Source: Clostridiales bacterium (GTDB lineage Bacteria; Bacillota; Clostridia; Saccharofermentanales; Saccharofermentanaceae). Taken from it: 61,860 nucleotides of DNA. This document shows, one piece after another, positions 53,944-61,860 of the stretch. The notes beneath the pieces were generated by a model. It saw only the letters and a program-made list of their open reading frames with translations, was not told the origin of the DNA and made no database searches. The DNA lies in NCBI GenBank assembly GCA_017958365.1, contig JAGDCV010000093.1:1-61860 (forward strand), written 5' to 3'. How positions within the stretch are numbered: position 1 is the first letter of the stretch; every line of letters starts with the position of its first letter. The translations under genes and the position numbers were made by a program.

Positions 53944-56415
53944 ATGTACAAATACACAACATTCGAAGAAGAAGCTGAACGCAGGAAGATCAGGGGCCGT
54001 GTCCTAAGTGTCCTTGAATTCGATAAAGTAAAAGAGAAGCTTATCGCATTTACGAGAACGTCCTATGGGCGTTCTCTTGCGTCAGATGCATTTCCCACGA
54101 CCGATGCGGCTGTGGTGAAGGAGAGCCTCGAGGATACCTTCGAGGTCTATACGTATGTCAACAAATACGGAAGCCTTCCGATAGGCTCATTCCCGAATGT
54201 CGATGAGAGCTTAAAGTACATTAAGGCAGGCGGCACTCTTGATATGAGGCAGCTTCTTGATATCGCCGTTTTCTTAAGAAGCGCGGCCGAGCTAAAGAAG
54301 ATCGTCTCTGAAGACAAAAGGCAGGACATGGCTGATACGAATCTGTTCATGTCCGTTTCCGCACTCGAGTCTGAAGACAGGCTGAGCGAGGAGATCACCA
54401 ACTGTATCTTAAACGACAGCGAGATGAATGACCGCGCGAGTGCCGAACTGTACTCGATAAGACGCGAGACCAAGGATGTTGTCCGCTCGATCAGAGTCAT
54501 CCTCGACAGGATCATCCGCAACAGCGACGATATCCTCCAGGAACAGATCATCACGATAAGAGACGGCAGATACTGCGTGCCCGTTAAGTCAGAGGCAAGA
54601 TCCAAGCTTCCCGGCATCATTCACGATACTTCTTCCACGGGTCAGACCGTCTTCATCGAGCCCATGGGCGTCGTTGAAGCCAACAACAGGATCCGTGAAC
54701 TCGCATCCCTCGAGGAGGCTGAGATAGACCGCATCTTAAAGAGTCTTACGGCCATGGTGGATAAGTCGTCTGACGTTATCAGCGCGGACATTGACCTTAT
54801 CGCGCAGATAGATTTCAACTCCGCCAAGGCTGAGCTTGCTATCTCCATGGATGCGATGAAGCCGCTGCTTAACACGGACGGACACATCAAACTCGTTAAG
54901 GCGCGCCACCCATTGATAGATAAAGACACCGTCGTTCCCGTAGACATCGAGAACGGATCGAAATACACCACACTCGTCATCACGGGCCCCAACACGGGAG
55001 GTAAGACAGTATCGCTTAAGACTTGCGGCCTCATGACGCTCATGACGATGGCAGGCCTCATGATACCCTGCGGTGCGGGAACGGAAGTTTCTGTTTTCGA
55101 CAGGGTGCTTGCAGATATCGGTGACGAGCAGAGCATTGAGCAGAGTTTATCGACGTTCTCGGCGCATATCTCGAATATCGTATTTATCCTGAAGAACATA
55201 AGGGGACGCTCGCTTGTGCTGCTCGATGAGTTAGGTTCCGGAACGGATCCTGCAGAGGGTGCGGCGCTTGCAGTGGCGGTCCTTGATGCGCTGAAGCAAA
55301 AGGAGTGCATTGTCATGGCGACGACGCACTACAGGGAACTTAAGGAGTATGCGGTAACGACGGACGGCGTCATGAATGCCTCATGTGAATTTGATACCGA
55401 TACTTTAAGTCCCACGTACCGTCTTATCATCGGAACTTCGGGAACGAGTAATGCTTTCATCATCTCGAAGAAACTCGGCATGCCCGCAAGGATCATTGAT
55501 GATGCGAAGTCGAGAATGACGGATGAGGACCTCCAGCTTGAGAGCCTTTTGTCGGAGGCTGAAGCAGACAGACGCAAGGCGGGAGATCTTGAGAAAGAGA
55601 ATGAGAAGCTTAACATCGAGCTTAAGTCCAAGATGGAGGAACTTGAGAATGAGCGCAAGGCCCTGAAGGCATCAAAGACGAAGATACTTAATGATGCAAG
55701 GGCTAAGCAGAAAGACCTTCTTGAGCAAAAGCAGGAAGAGTTAGACGAGCTTATAAAGGAAGTTAAGTCGAAGGCGAAGAAGAACTATGACGAGGATTCT
55801 AAGGCAGAACTTGATAAGATAAGAAGAAGGCTTCGTGCCGGGATCAAGGATCTGTCGGGTTCTGATGAGGATGAGAATATCCTCGCCAAGGTTTCATTGC
55901 CGGGTGAGCCTCCCAAGCAGATCGTTAAGGGTGAGAAGTATTTTGTGCCTCATCTTAACATCACGGGTACGGCTCTTGACGGCTCTGATAAGAAGAATGC
56001 GAAGATCAGGATACAAAGCCAGAGCATGACTTACACGGTTACCGTCAAGGAACTTCGCATGCCGACGAGCGAGCAGCTTAAGGACCCGAAGGAGAATGAG
56101 AAGAAGGGACGATTCGATGCCGTAATGAAGGCGGGAAGTTCCTCTTCCATCAAGGTCAACAAGGCTCAGACCATCGTCTCGGAACTCATGCTTATCGGTA
56201 AGACCGTGGCGGAGGCCGAAAGCGCTTTGGATAAGTACATAGACGACTGCCAGCTTGCGGGACTTAAGACAGTCAGGATCGTTCACGGTAAGGGAACGGG
56301 CGCCTTAAGATCGGCGGTTGAGGGAAGACTTGCGTATGACCCGAGAGTAAGCGACTACAGACCCGGAGGTCAGGGTGAAGGCGGCGACGGAGTTACCATC
56401 GCAAGATTAGTGTGA
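53944..56415 (+). CDS. mutS2: Endonuclease MutS2 (MutS2 family with Smr domain)
   Basis: 823 residues; acts on recombination intermediates or collided ribosomes in other bacteria. The core and clamp region covers 1-~330. The ATPase has Walker A GPNTGGKTVSLKT (from residue 348), DELGSGTDPAEGAAL and ATTHYRELKEYA. A charged coiled coil lies at ~530-640. The Smr domain at the C-terminus ends in VRIVHGKGTGALRSAVEGRL and GGDGVTIARLV. The LDLRG motif linked to nuclease activity in some Smr domains reads LMLIGKT here; a similar change is common in Clostridia, so activity is uncertain. Confidence 0.95.
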   Translation: MYKYTTFEEEAERRKIRGRVLSVLEFDKVKEKLIAFTRTSYGRSLASDAFPTTDAAVVKESLEDTFEVYTYVNKYGSLPIGSFPNVDESLKYIKAGGTLDMRQLLDIAVFLRSAAELKKIVSEDKRQDMADTNLFMSVSALESEDRLSEEITNCILNDSEMNDRASAELYSIRRETKDVVRSIRVILDRIIRNSDDILQEQIITIRDGRYCVPVKSEARSKLPGIIHDTSSTGQTVFIEPMGVVEANNRIRELASLEEAEIDRILKSLTAMVDKSSDVISADIDLIAQIDFNSAKAELAISMDAMKPLLNTDGHIKLVKARHPLIDKDTVVPVDIENGSKYTTLVITGPNTGGKTVSLKTCGLMTLMTMAGLMIPCGAGTEVSVFDRVLADIGDEQSIEQSLSTFSAHISNIVFILKNIRGRSLVLLDELGSGTDPAEGAALAVAVLDALKQKECIVMATTHYRELKEYAVTTDGVMNASCEFDTDTLSPTYRLIIGTSGTSNAFIISKKLGMPARIIDDAKSRMTDEDLQLESLLSEAEADRRKAGDLEKENEKLNIELKSKMEELENERKALKASKTKILNDARAKQKDLLEQKQEELDELIKEVKSKAKKNYDEDSKAELDKIRRRLRAGIKDLSGSDEDENILAKVSLPGEPPKQIVKGEKYFVPHLNITGTALDGSDKKNAKIRIQSQSMTYTVTVKELRMPTSEQLKDPKENEKKGRFDAVMKAGSSSSIKVNKAQTIVSELMLIGKTVAEAESALDKYIDDCQLAGLKTVRIVHGKGTGALRSAVEGRLAYDPRVSDYRPGGQGEGGDGVTIARLV

Positions 56416-56422
56416 GGTTTAT

Positions 56423-57100
56423 ATGAGCGACGGCAGATTGAAGATAGTAATAGGTGCATACGGAAGCGGGAAGTCGGAGATATCCGTCAATCTTGCCCTT
56501 AAGATGCGTAAGGAAAACCCCGACAGAAAGGTGCTTCTTGCTGACCTTGATATCGTGAATCCTTTCTACAGATCTGCCGACGCGGGTAAATTGCTGGAGC
56601 AAAACAATGTGCGTCTTATCTCGCCCATGTATGCGAATTCCAATGTCGATGCGCCCGTGTTGAGCGGTGAGGTTTATGTTATTTTCGACGATGAGGATTA
56701 TTCCGGTGTGTTTGATATCGGAGGCGAGGACATGGGTGCCACCATCTTAGGTTCGATGAAGTCGCGTCTTGATAAGACGGATGCGGATCTTTGGATGGCG
56801 GTAAACACGAGACGCCCGTTCACGGCTACTGCTGACGAGATAATCATCATGGCATCCGAACTTCAGGAAGCATCCAAGATGAAGATAACAGGTTTTATCA
56901 ATAACACCAATGTTCTTGAGGAAACTACATTTGACGATATACTTGAAGGGGAGAAGATACTTCTTGAAGTATCGAAGAAGACAGGCATACCGCTTGTCAT
57001 GACAACAGTAATGGGGGAGACGTTGTCAGATGAACAGATAGGTCAGTTTGCGACCGGTGAAGTTCTCAGGATGACAAGAGCGATCAAATATGCGTATTGA
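56423..57100 (+). CDS. P-loop ATPase of the CobQ/MinD-like group, linked to oxoacid oxidoreductase loci
   Basis: 225 residues with Walker A VIGAYGSGKSEISVNLAL (residues ~9-16) and a second motif LLADLDIVNPFYRSADAG, where the D is a likely switch Asp. DIGGEDMGATILGSMKSR is a further conserved stretch. I recall genes of this type next to vor/kor operons in Clostridia; here that operon lies 3.3 kb further on with two genes between. No substrate is known. Starts 7 bp after mutS2 and overlaps the next gene by 11 bp. Confidence 0.72.
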   Translation: MSDGRLKIVIGAYGSGKSEISVNLALKMRKENPDRKVLLADLDIVNPFYRSADAGKLLEQNNVRLISPMYANSNVDAPVLSGEVYVIFDDEDYSGVFDIGGEDMGATILGSMKSRLDKTDADLWMAVNTRRPFTATADEIIIMASELQEASKMKITGFINNTNVLEETTFDDILEGEKILLEVSKKTGIPLVMTTVMGETLSDEQIGQFATGEVLRMTRAIKYAY

Positions 57101-58925
57101 CGGTAAGACAAGAAGAAGTTTTAAGAAGGCTGCCAAGAAGAACTTAAGGCAACACTATTGGACGTTCGTCCTCATGTGCATGTTTGCGGTCCTGATCGGC
57201 GCTGAGTTCGTAACTTCAGATAACCTCCTGTCTGCTCGTACTGATGCTCTCGGTACAGCTGTCTCGGGATACGAACAGGATATCCTCGATACCGAGGAAG
57301 AAGTTGCTAAGTTCGCAGGTGCCTCCACGTTCTCTGAGACGACGCGTAGGATAGTCTCCAACGTAGTCGAGGAGGACGATCAGATGATCGACTCCACATT
57401 CGCAAGAACATCGGGAACGTTAAACCAGGTAATAGACTACTTCACAAGCGGCACGATCGTATCGACCATATCTTCTGTCGTGCTTAACATCGTAGGTTCG
57501 CCGAGCGTTGCCAATGTAATTCTGCTAGCGCTTTCCGTTACTGTAGGTATCGCTTTCTGGATGTTCGTTCAGAATGTTTTCTCATCGGTATTAAGGAGAG
57601 TCACCCTCGAAGGAAGGATATACAAGACTGTTCCTTACAGCCGTTTCCTCATGTTCATCCGTAACAGAAGATGGTTCAATGCCGCTTTGGCACTTGCGAT
57701 CCATTCGATATTCGTTTTCTTAAGTCTTGCTCTGGTTATTCCGTTCCCGATCATTTTCTACGGCCTGTTCCTGATGCCGTTCATACTTGCGGAGAACCCT
57801 GAGATCAAGCCCATGAAAGCCGTCAAACTCTCATGGAATCTTATGAAGGGCCATAAGTGGGATCTGTTCGTTACCGACGTAACTCTCATCGGCTGGTACA
57901 TCTTAGGCGTCATCACATTCGGTCTTTCAAACTTCCTGTTTGCAAACCCTTACAGGATCGCGGTCTACTCCGAGTTCTACGCTCACGTTCGTAAGGAAGC
58001 CATCAGCAACGATATCGCTGGAAGCGAGCTCCTTAACGACCGCTACCTCTATGAGAAGTGTGACATGAACAGACTTCGCGGAGCATACCCCGAAGCAGCG
58101 AGTATCTTAAGCACACCCGAGTATAAGCTTCAGGACTTAAAGGGCGCGAAAAAATTCTTCGCGGAGCACTTCGGTGTCGTTCTTTGGAATACCAAAGACG
58201 AGATGCGCTACGAGGAGAATCAGGCAGGAAGACAGCGCATAAGACGCATCAAGGATGAGGCGGAAGGACTGTCGTATCCTACGAGGTTATCCGGCATGCC
58301 TGACTCAAGAAAGCGCAAGGGCCTGTTCTCGCTTCACTACATGCGTCACTACTCTGTTTTGTCACTTGTCCTTATGTTCTTCATCTACTCGGGATTCGGC
58401 TGGGTATGGGAAGTTATCTACTACTTCATGCTGCAGGGCCACTTCATTAACAGAGGCGTACTGCACGGACCATGGCTGCCCATTTACGGAGCCGGAGGAC
58501 TCGGTATTCTCATCTTCCTTTTCCCGCTTCGCAAGAGCCCCGCAAGACACTTCTTCGCGACGATGGCTTTGTGCGGTGCGATGGAGTACTTCACGAGCGT
58601 TATCCTTGAATATGCATTCGGTAAATTGTGGTGGTCTTACGACGGCTTCTTCCTTAACCTTAACGGAAGGATATGTGCCGAGGGTCTTCTCGTGTTCGGT
58701 ATAGCGGGACTTGCGTTCATTTATTTCCTGTCGCCGATGATCGACGATGTCGTAAGAAAGATAGACCCGAAGAAGCTTCTTCCCATTGCAGTGATACTGC
58801 TTACGTTCTTCATATTTGACGTGTTCTATTCGAATGCTCATCCCAATACCGGAGACGGAATTACCGACGGTTTTGCAGGCAACGAGCACGTTGCTGTTGA
58901 GCAGACTTTGGAGACGGCTGAATAA
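57090..58925 (+). CDS. DUF975-CmpB fusion membrane protein
   Basis: 611 residues. The N-terminal half resembles DUF975 membrane proteins (KKAAKKNLRQHYWTFVLMCM, KAVKLSWNLMKGHKWDLFVT). A soluble linker covers ~310-410 (YEKCDMNRLRGAYPEAA, RRIRRIKDEAEGL). The C-terminal half is a CmpB-type permease domain (PF06541-like): IYSGFGWVWEVIYYFMLQG, FINRGVLHGPWLPIYGAGG, EYFTSVILEYAFGKLWWSYD and NLNGRICAEGLLVFGIAG. About nine hydrophobic segments. Function unknown. The pair of families in one chain is worth noting. ATG 57090 overlaps the P-loop gene. Confidence 0.78.
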   Translation: MRIDGKTRRSFKKAAKKNLRQHYWTFVLMCMFAVLIGAEFVTSDNLLSARTDALGTAVSGYEQDILDTEEEVAKFAGASTFSETTRRIVSNVVEEDDQMIDSTFARTSGTLNQVIDYFTSGTIVSTISSVVLNIVGSPSVANVILLALSVTVGIAFWMFVQNVFSSVLRRVTLEGRIYKTVPYSRFLMFIRNRRWFNAALALAIHSIFVFLSLALVIPFPIIFYGLFLMPFILAENPEIKPMKAVKLSWNLMKGHKWDLFVTDVTLIGWYILGVITFGLSNFLFANPYRIAVYSEFYAHVRKEAISNDIAGSELLNDRYLYEKCDMNRLRGAYPEAASILSTPEYKLQDLKGAKKFFAEHFGVVLWNTKDEMRYEENQAGRQRIRRIKDEAEGLSYPTRLSGMPDSRKRKGLFSLHYMRHYSVLSLVLMFFIYSGFGWVWEVIYYFMLQGHFINRGVLHGPWLPIYGAGGLGILIFLFPLRKSPARHFFATMALCGAMEYFTSVILEYAFGKLWWSYDGFFLNLNGRICAEGLLVFGIAGLAFIYFLSPMIDDVVRKIDPKKLLPIAVILLTFFIFDVFYSNAHPNTGDGITDGFAGNEHVAVEQTLETAE

Positions 58926-58947
58926 TCTTTTACCCGTTAAAATATAT

Positions 58948-58977
58948 TTGTTTTTTCGCGCTTTAGTGTGATAAGAT
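58948..58977 (+). promoter_or_regulatory. Promoter of the SPFH-like gene
   Basis: TTGTTT (58948-58953), 18-base spacer, TAAGAT (58972-58977) with extended TG at 58969-58970. Confidence 0.6.
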
Positions 58978-58982
58978 ATTTA

Positions 58983-59000
58983 AGGTGTCTTAAGGCACCT
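58983..59000 (+). promoter_or_regulatory. Hairpin in the 5' leader of the SPFH-like gene
   Basis: AGGTG-T-CTTAAG-G-CACCT, an 18-base nearly perfect palindrome lying between the -10 box and the SD (GGGAGG, 59013-59018). It could be an operator or an mRNA hairpin; no role is shown. Confidence 0.4.
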
Positions 59001-59026
59001 GAAGTTATAAACGGGAGGAAATGAAT

Positions 59027-60205
59027 ATGGGATTGATTTCAAATGTCGTAGGTACAATCGGCAGCTCTGTATCATCTGTTGTAGCTGATCAGTATACCGA
59101 GTTTTTTACCTGTGATTCTTTGGGACAGAATGTTCTTGTGCGTGAGGGCGCCAAGAGGATGCAGAAGGGAAATAACAAGGGTAATGCCGAGGTTATTTCC
59201 AACGGCTCAATGATCGCAGTACCTGAGGGAACAGCTTGCCTTATGGTTGATAACGGTAAGGTCGTTGACTTTACTATACAGGCAGGTATGTACACATGGG
59301 ATTCTTCATCTGCACCTACAGTATTTGCAGGTAACGACGGATTCCTCGATGCAGCCAAGAAACTTGTAACGGAGACTTGGACACGTATGAAGATGGGCGG
59401 AGAGATCGCTACACAGCAGAGGATCTACTTCGTAAACATGCTCGAGATCAAGGATCAGAAGTTCGGAACACCTTCTGCTCTTCCTTATCACGATCCTGAG
59501 TACAGAAACATCTACATCAGACTTAACGGTGTATTCTCATACACGATCAAGGATCCTGTAAAGTTCTTCCAGACACAGGTCGGAAATGTTAAGGGTGAGT
59601 TCACGAATGCCATGTTCATGGGTTCTCCTGCTGATGAGAAGCAGCCCAGGATCGAGTTCCGTGACAACTTCTCCGAAGTACTTAACAAGTGCGGAACAGT
59701 AGATAAGATCATGTTCGCTGATCTGCCTTCAAAGCAGGGCGTTCTGCGTAACTACATGCAGGATGCTCTCGATGAAGAGTGGCTCAAGAACAGAGGTGTC
59801 GTAATCTCATCTGTTGCCATCGGCGGTATCACACCTGATGACAAGAGCAGAGAGAGAATCGAGCAGGTTGACCAGTCCAAGATGTTTGGTGCTGATCCTA
59901 ACGCTCTTGCAGCTGCAGCAGTTCTCGGCCAGACAGAGGCTATGAACACAGCAGCAGGCAATGCAAACGGCGCCGTTAACGGACTCATGGGAATGGGTAT
60001 GGTCGGCGGTATGGGCCAGATGGGAGGCGGTATGAATTCCGCGTTCCAGTTCATGGGTCAGCAGCAGCAGGCACAGGCAGCTCAGCAGGCTGCTCCCGTA
60101 GCTGCAGCAGCAGTTGCTACAGCAGGCGCTGCAGGATGGGCATGCGAGTGCGGAACACAGAACACAGGTAAGTTCTGCTCCAACTGCGGTAAGCCCCAGC
60201 CCTGA
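59027..60205 (+). CDS. SPFH-domain protein with C-terminal zinc ribbon
   Basis: 392 residues. The first ~260 residues are an SPFH/stomatin-like domain of the YdjI group: QYTEFFTCDSLGQNVLVREG, GSMIAVPEGTACLMVDNGKV, RIYFVNMLEIKDQKFGTPS and YIRLNGVFSYTIKDPVKFF. Residues ~305-365 are a Gly/Met/Ala/Gln-rich low-complexity linker. A zinc ribbon follows at the end: WACECGTQNTGKFCSNCG (two CxxC-type pairs). No transmembrane helix is seen; the family probably associates with membranes. I choose ATG 59027, 8 bases after GGGAGG; ATG 59021 is too close to the SD. Alone in its transcript, followed by a terminator. Confidence 0.87.
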   Translation: MGLISNVVGTIGSSVSSVVADQYTEFFTCDSLGQNVLVREGAKRMQKGNNKGNAEVISNGSMIAVPEGTACLMVDNGKVVDFTIQAGMYTWDSSSAPTVFAGNDGFLDAAKKLVTETWTRMKMGGEIATQQRIYFVNMLEIKDQKFGTPSALPYHDPEYRNIYIRLNGVFSYTIKDPVKFFQTQVGNVKGEFTNAMFMGSPADEKQPRIEFRDNFSEVLNKCGTVDKIMFADLPSKQGVLRNYMQDALDEEWLKNRGVVISSVAIGGITPDDKSRERIEQVDQSKMFGADPNALAAAAVLGQTEAMNTAAGNANGAVNGLMGMGMVGGMGQMGGGMNSAFQFMGQQQQAQAAQQAAPVAAAAVATAGAAGWACECGTQNTGKFCSNCGKPQP

Positions 60206-60231
60206 TCTTAGGTCAGATAATTGATCAAACG

Positions 60232-60261
60232 AAGCCCCGGTTTCACGACCGGGGCTTTTTT
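60232..60261 (+). terminator. Rho-independent terminator after the SPFH-like gene
   Basis: AAGCCCCGG (60232-60240) pairs with CCGGGGCTT (60249-60257) around TTTCACGA, followed by a run of T. Confidence 0.93.
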
Positions 60262-60300
60262 CTTGGTGAGAATACGATAATTAATATAAACGCATATTAA

Positions 60301-60329
60301 TTGAAAATCATTTATGTTCGTTTTATAAT
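60301..60329 (+). promoter_or_regulatory. Promoter of the 2-oxoacid oxidoreductase operon
   Basis: TTGAAA (60301-60306), 17-base spacer, TATAAT (60324-60329). Leader ~25 bases with GAGGGA before ATG 60361. Confidence 0.85.
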
Positions 60330-60360
60330 GCTATGAATTTATAAGAGGGAGTGTATTGCA

Positions 60361-60567
60361 ATGGCAAAAGTCACATTCAATGACGATCTGTGCAAAGGCT
60401 GCGGTCTTTGTGTCAATGCGTGTCCCAAGAAGATCCTCGAACTTGATAAGACGAGACTTAACAATAAGGGTTATCATCCTGCTGTTTGCACTGATTTGGA
60501 AACGTGCATCGGCTGCGCTTTCTGCGCGACCACATGCCCTGATTTGGTCATTACAGTTGAAAGATGA
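60361..60567 (+). CDS. 2-oxoacid:ferredoxin oxidoreductase, delta (4Fe-4S) subunit
   Basis: 68-residue ferredoxin-like subunit. Two CxxCxxCxxxC clusters are visible: LCKGCGLCVNACPKKI and TCIGCAFCATTCPDLV. It carries electrons from the TPP subunit to external ferredoxin. Typical first gene of a kor/vor operon; 10 bp before the alpha subunit. Substrate (2-oxoglutarate or branched-chain oxoacids) is not decided. Confidence 0.93.
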   Translation: MAKVTFNDDLCKGCGLCVNACPKKILELDKTRLNNKGYHPAVCTDLETCIGCAFCATTCPDLVITVER

Positions 60568-60577
60568 GGATTAGATA

Positions 60578-61666
60578 ATGGCACAGAAGAAAGTACTTAT
60601 GAAGGGAAACGAGGTCATCGCTGAGGCTGCCATCAGAGCAGGCTGCAGAATCTACTTCGGTTATCCCATTACACCTCAGACTGAGGTAATGCACTATATG
60701 GCAAAGAAGATGGTCGAGATCGGAGGAAACTTCGTTCAGGCTGAAAGCGAAGTTGCTGCTATCAACATGGTCTACGGAGCAGCTGCTGCCGGATTCAGAG
60801 TAATGACTTCATCATCTTCTCCCGGAATCTCCCTGAAGCAGGAGGGTATCTCTTACATTGCAGGTGCTGAGCTTCCTGCAGTTGCTGTCAACATCGTAAG
60901 AGCAGGCCCGGGCCTGGGCGGTATCCAGCCTTCACAGGGTGACTACTTCCAGGCAACAAAGGGCGGCGGACACGGTGACTTCAGAAACATCGTAATCGCA
61001 CCTGCCTCCGTTCAGGAATTGTATGAACTTACGGTTGAAGCTTTCAACCTTGCAGATAAGTACAGAATGCTCTGCATGATCTTGGGTGACGGTACCTTAG
61101 GTCAGATGATGGAGCCTGTTGAGTACAGAGACGTCGAGCCTATCGTTGAGCCCGAGAAGCCTTGGGCTGCTTGCGGAAGAGGCGGAAGAGCCGAGCACAA
61201 CACGGTAACTTCCATCTACATCCAGCCTGACGATCTTGAGGCTAAGAACAGAGAGCTTGTAGAGAAGTACAAGGTCATCGAAGAGAACGAAGTAAGATAT
61301 GAGGCAATCGGACTTGAGGATGCAGAGATCGTCATCGTTGCTTTCTCCACATGTTCGAGAATCTGCCGCAACGTCATAAGACAGGCAGCCGAGAAGGGTA
61401 TCAAGGTCGGCATGATCAGACCCATCACTCTCTGGCCTTTCCCGAAGAATATCATCCGTGAGACTGCAGCTCTTCCTAATGTTAAGGCTTTCCTTGATAT
61501 CGAGCTTTCTGCAGGTCAGATGGTTGAGGACGTTCAGATCGCAGTAAGAGGACAGAAGCCCGTTCACTTCTACGGAAGAATGGGTGGTAACCTCCCGATG
61601 CAGAAGGACATCCTCGATAAGATCATCGCGATCCACGAGAATCCCGAGAAGGAGGCACTTGACTGA
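60578..61666 (+). CDS. vorB: 2-oxoacid:ferredoxin oxidoreductase, alpha subunit (VorB/KorA type)
   Basis: 362 residues. The pyrimidine-binding domain has KGNEVIAEAAIRAGCRIYFG, GYPITPQTEVM and SPGISLKQEGISYIAG. The transketolase C-terminal domain II has IVIVAFSTCSRICRN and VGMIRPITLWPFPK. This composition matches the subunit often called VorB (3-methyl-2-oxobutanoate:ferredoxin oxidoreductase), but KorA of the 2-oxoglutarate enzyme is very similar. It has a stop-start TGATG with the beta subunit. Confidence 0.9.
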   Translation: MAQKKVLMKGNEVIAEAAIRAGCRIYFGYPITPQTEVMHYMAKKMVEIGGNFVQAESEVAAINMVYGAAAAGFRVMTSSSSPGISLKQEGISYIAGAELPAVAVNIVRAGPGLGGIQPSQGDYFQATKGGGHGDFRNIVIAPASVQELYELTVEAFNLADKYRMLCMILGDGTLGQMMEPVEYRDVEPIVEPEKPWAACGRGGRAEHNTVTSIYIQPDDLEAKNRELVEKYKVIEENEVRYEAIGLEDAEIVIVAFSTCSRICRNVIRQAAEKGIKVGMIRPITLWPFPKNIIRETAALPNVKAFLDIELSAGQMVEDVQIAVRGQKPVHFYGRMGGNLPMQKDILDKIIAIHENPEKEALD

Positions 61667-61860
61667 TGGCTGTTGTTTTTGAAGCTACTAAGGGTTTGAC
61701 GGGCAAGCCTTTCCATTATTGCCCGGGATGCACACACGGCATCATTCACAGACTTATCGGTGAGGTAATGTGTGAGATGGGTATCCTCGAGGATACAGTC
61801 TCGGTTGCATCTGTAGGTTGTTCTTATAACAGTTACGAGTACTTTGCTTGCGATGCTGTA
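61666..61860 (+). CDS. 2-oxoacid:ferredoxin oxidoreductase, beta (TPP) subunit, N-terminal fragment
   Basis: The first 65 residues are present and the window ends within the gene. FHYCPGCTHGIIHRLIGEVM, with its Cys cluster ligands, and VASVGCSYNSYEYFACDAV open the TPP-binding domain. The gene follows the alpha subunit with a one-base overlap. The gamma subunit is expected next, outside the window. Confidence 0.9.
   Translation, partial: MAVVFEATKGLTGKPFHYCPGCTHGIIHRLIGEVMCEMGILEDTVSVASVGCSYNSYEYFACDAV

Noticed and set aside
54642..55316. 224-codon minus-strand frame within mutS2
   Set aside because: Opposite the Walker A region and rich in Ser/Ala as expected for a shadow.
1..61860. CRISPR arrays, insertion sequences, prophage genes, rRNA
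   Set aside because: No spaced direct repeats, transposase motifs, phage genes or rRNA sequences were seen.

Overview
This window is chromosomal DNA from an anaerobic low-to-mid GC Gram-positive bacterium, most likely a member of the Clostridia. The evidence is consistent: AGGAGG-type ribosome binding sites, a tryptophan T-box, an lepA/lepB/aspS block, a KtrAB potassium system, an LtaS-type sulfatase, MutS2, NfnAB transhydrogenase, a flavin-reductase/rubredoxin fusion and a ferredoxin-dependent 2-oxoacid oxidoreductase. The genus cannot be fixed from the sequence alone. No CRISPR array, insertion sequence, prophage or rRNA is visible.

Layout. 1-2.6 kb holds the end of dnaK, then dnaJ and prmA, coupled by one-base overlaps. 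In related genomes rsmE usually follows prmA. Here rsmE lies at 7.8 kb, and the 5 kb between carries a GDPD-like lipoprotein candidate, a DUF1653 protein, a decayed radical-SAM peptide (RiPP) locus, a T-box-controlled stand-alone trpB2-type gene and a degenerate ThiD-like protein. A metallopeptidase-like gene and a convergent LtaS-type membrane sulfatase follow. 11.4-16.1 kb is an aspS-lepB-lepA-lipoprotein operon ending at a perfect hairpin terminator. 16.1-26.8 kb is mostly single genes on alternating strands: a GNAT-SMP30 fusion, a lipoprotein, a diguanylate cyclase, tRNA-Leu(UAG), a scar where two truncated genes collide, DUF1294, ridA, an AlkZ-related protein, two membrane proteins, the rubredoxin fusion and ktrAB.

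26.9-30.7 kb is a GH25 lysozyme lipoprotein translationally coupled to a three-gene ABC-2 transporter. 30.8-38.6 kb holds nfnAB, two paralogous ABC exporter permeases, a CstA-type carrier and an ABC ATPase. 38.6-44.9 kb holds a YitT-like membrane protein, uvrB and dnaE. 45.0-52.8 kb is a five-gene signalling operon: hybrid histidine kinase, REC-GGDEF with a second degenerate cyclase domain, a DegV lipid-binding protein, REC with an HD-GYP domain lacking key metal ligands, and a CDF cation exporter. It has a perfect 17-bp palindrome at its promoter. pfkA, mutS2, a P-loop ATPase, a DUF975-CmpB membrane fusion and an SPFH/zinc-ribbon protein follow. The window ends in a 2-oxoacid:ferredoxin oxidoreductase operon cut by the window edge.

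Three points stand out: the freshly decayed RiPP locus; a recurrent promoter layout in which TATAAT lies 5-7 bases from the start codon with no ribosome binding site (leaderless mRNA candidates), several of them as overlapping divergent -10 boxes; and the c-di-GMP-type signalling operon whose HD-GYP output looks inactive.
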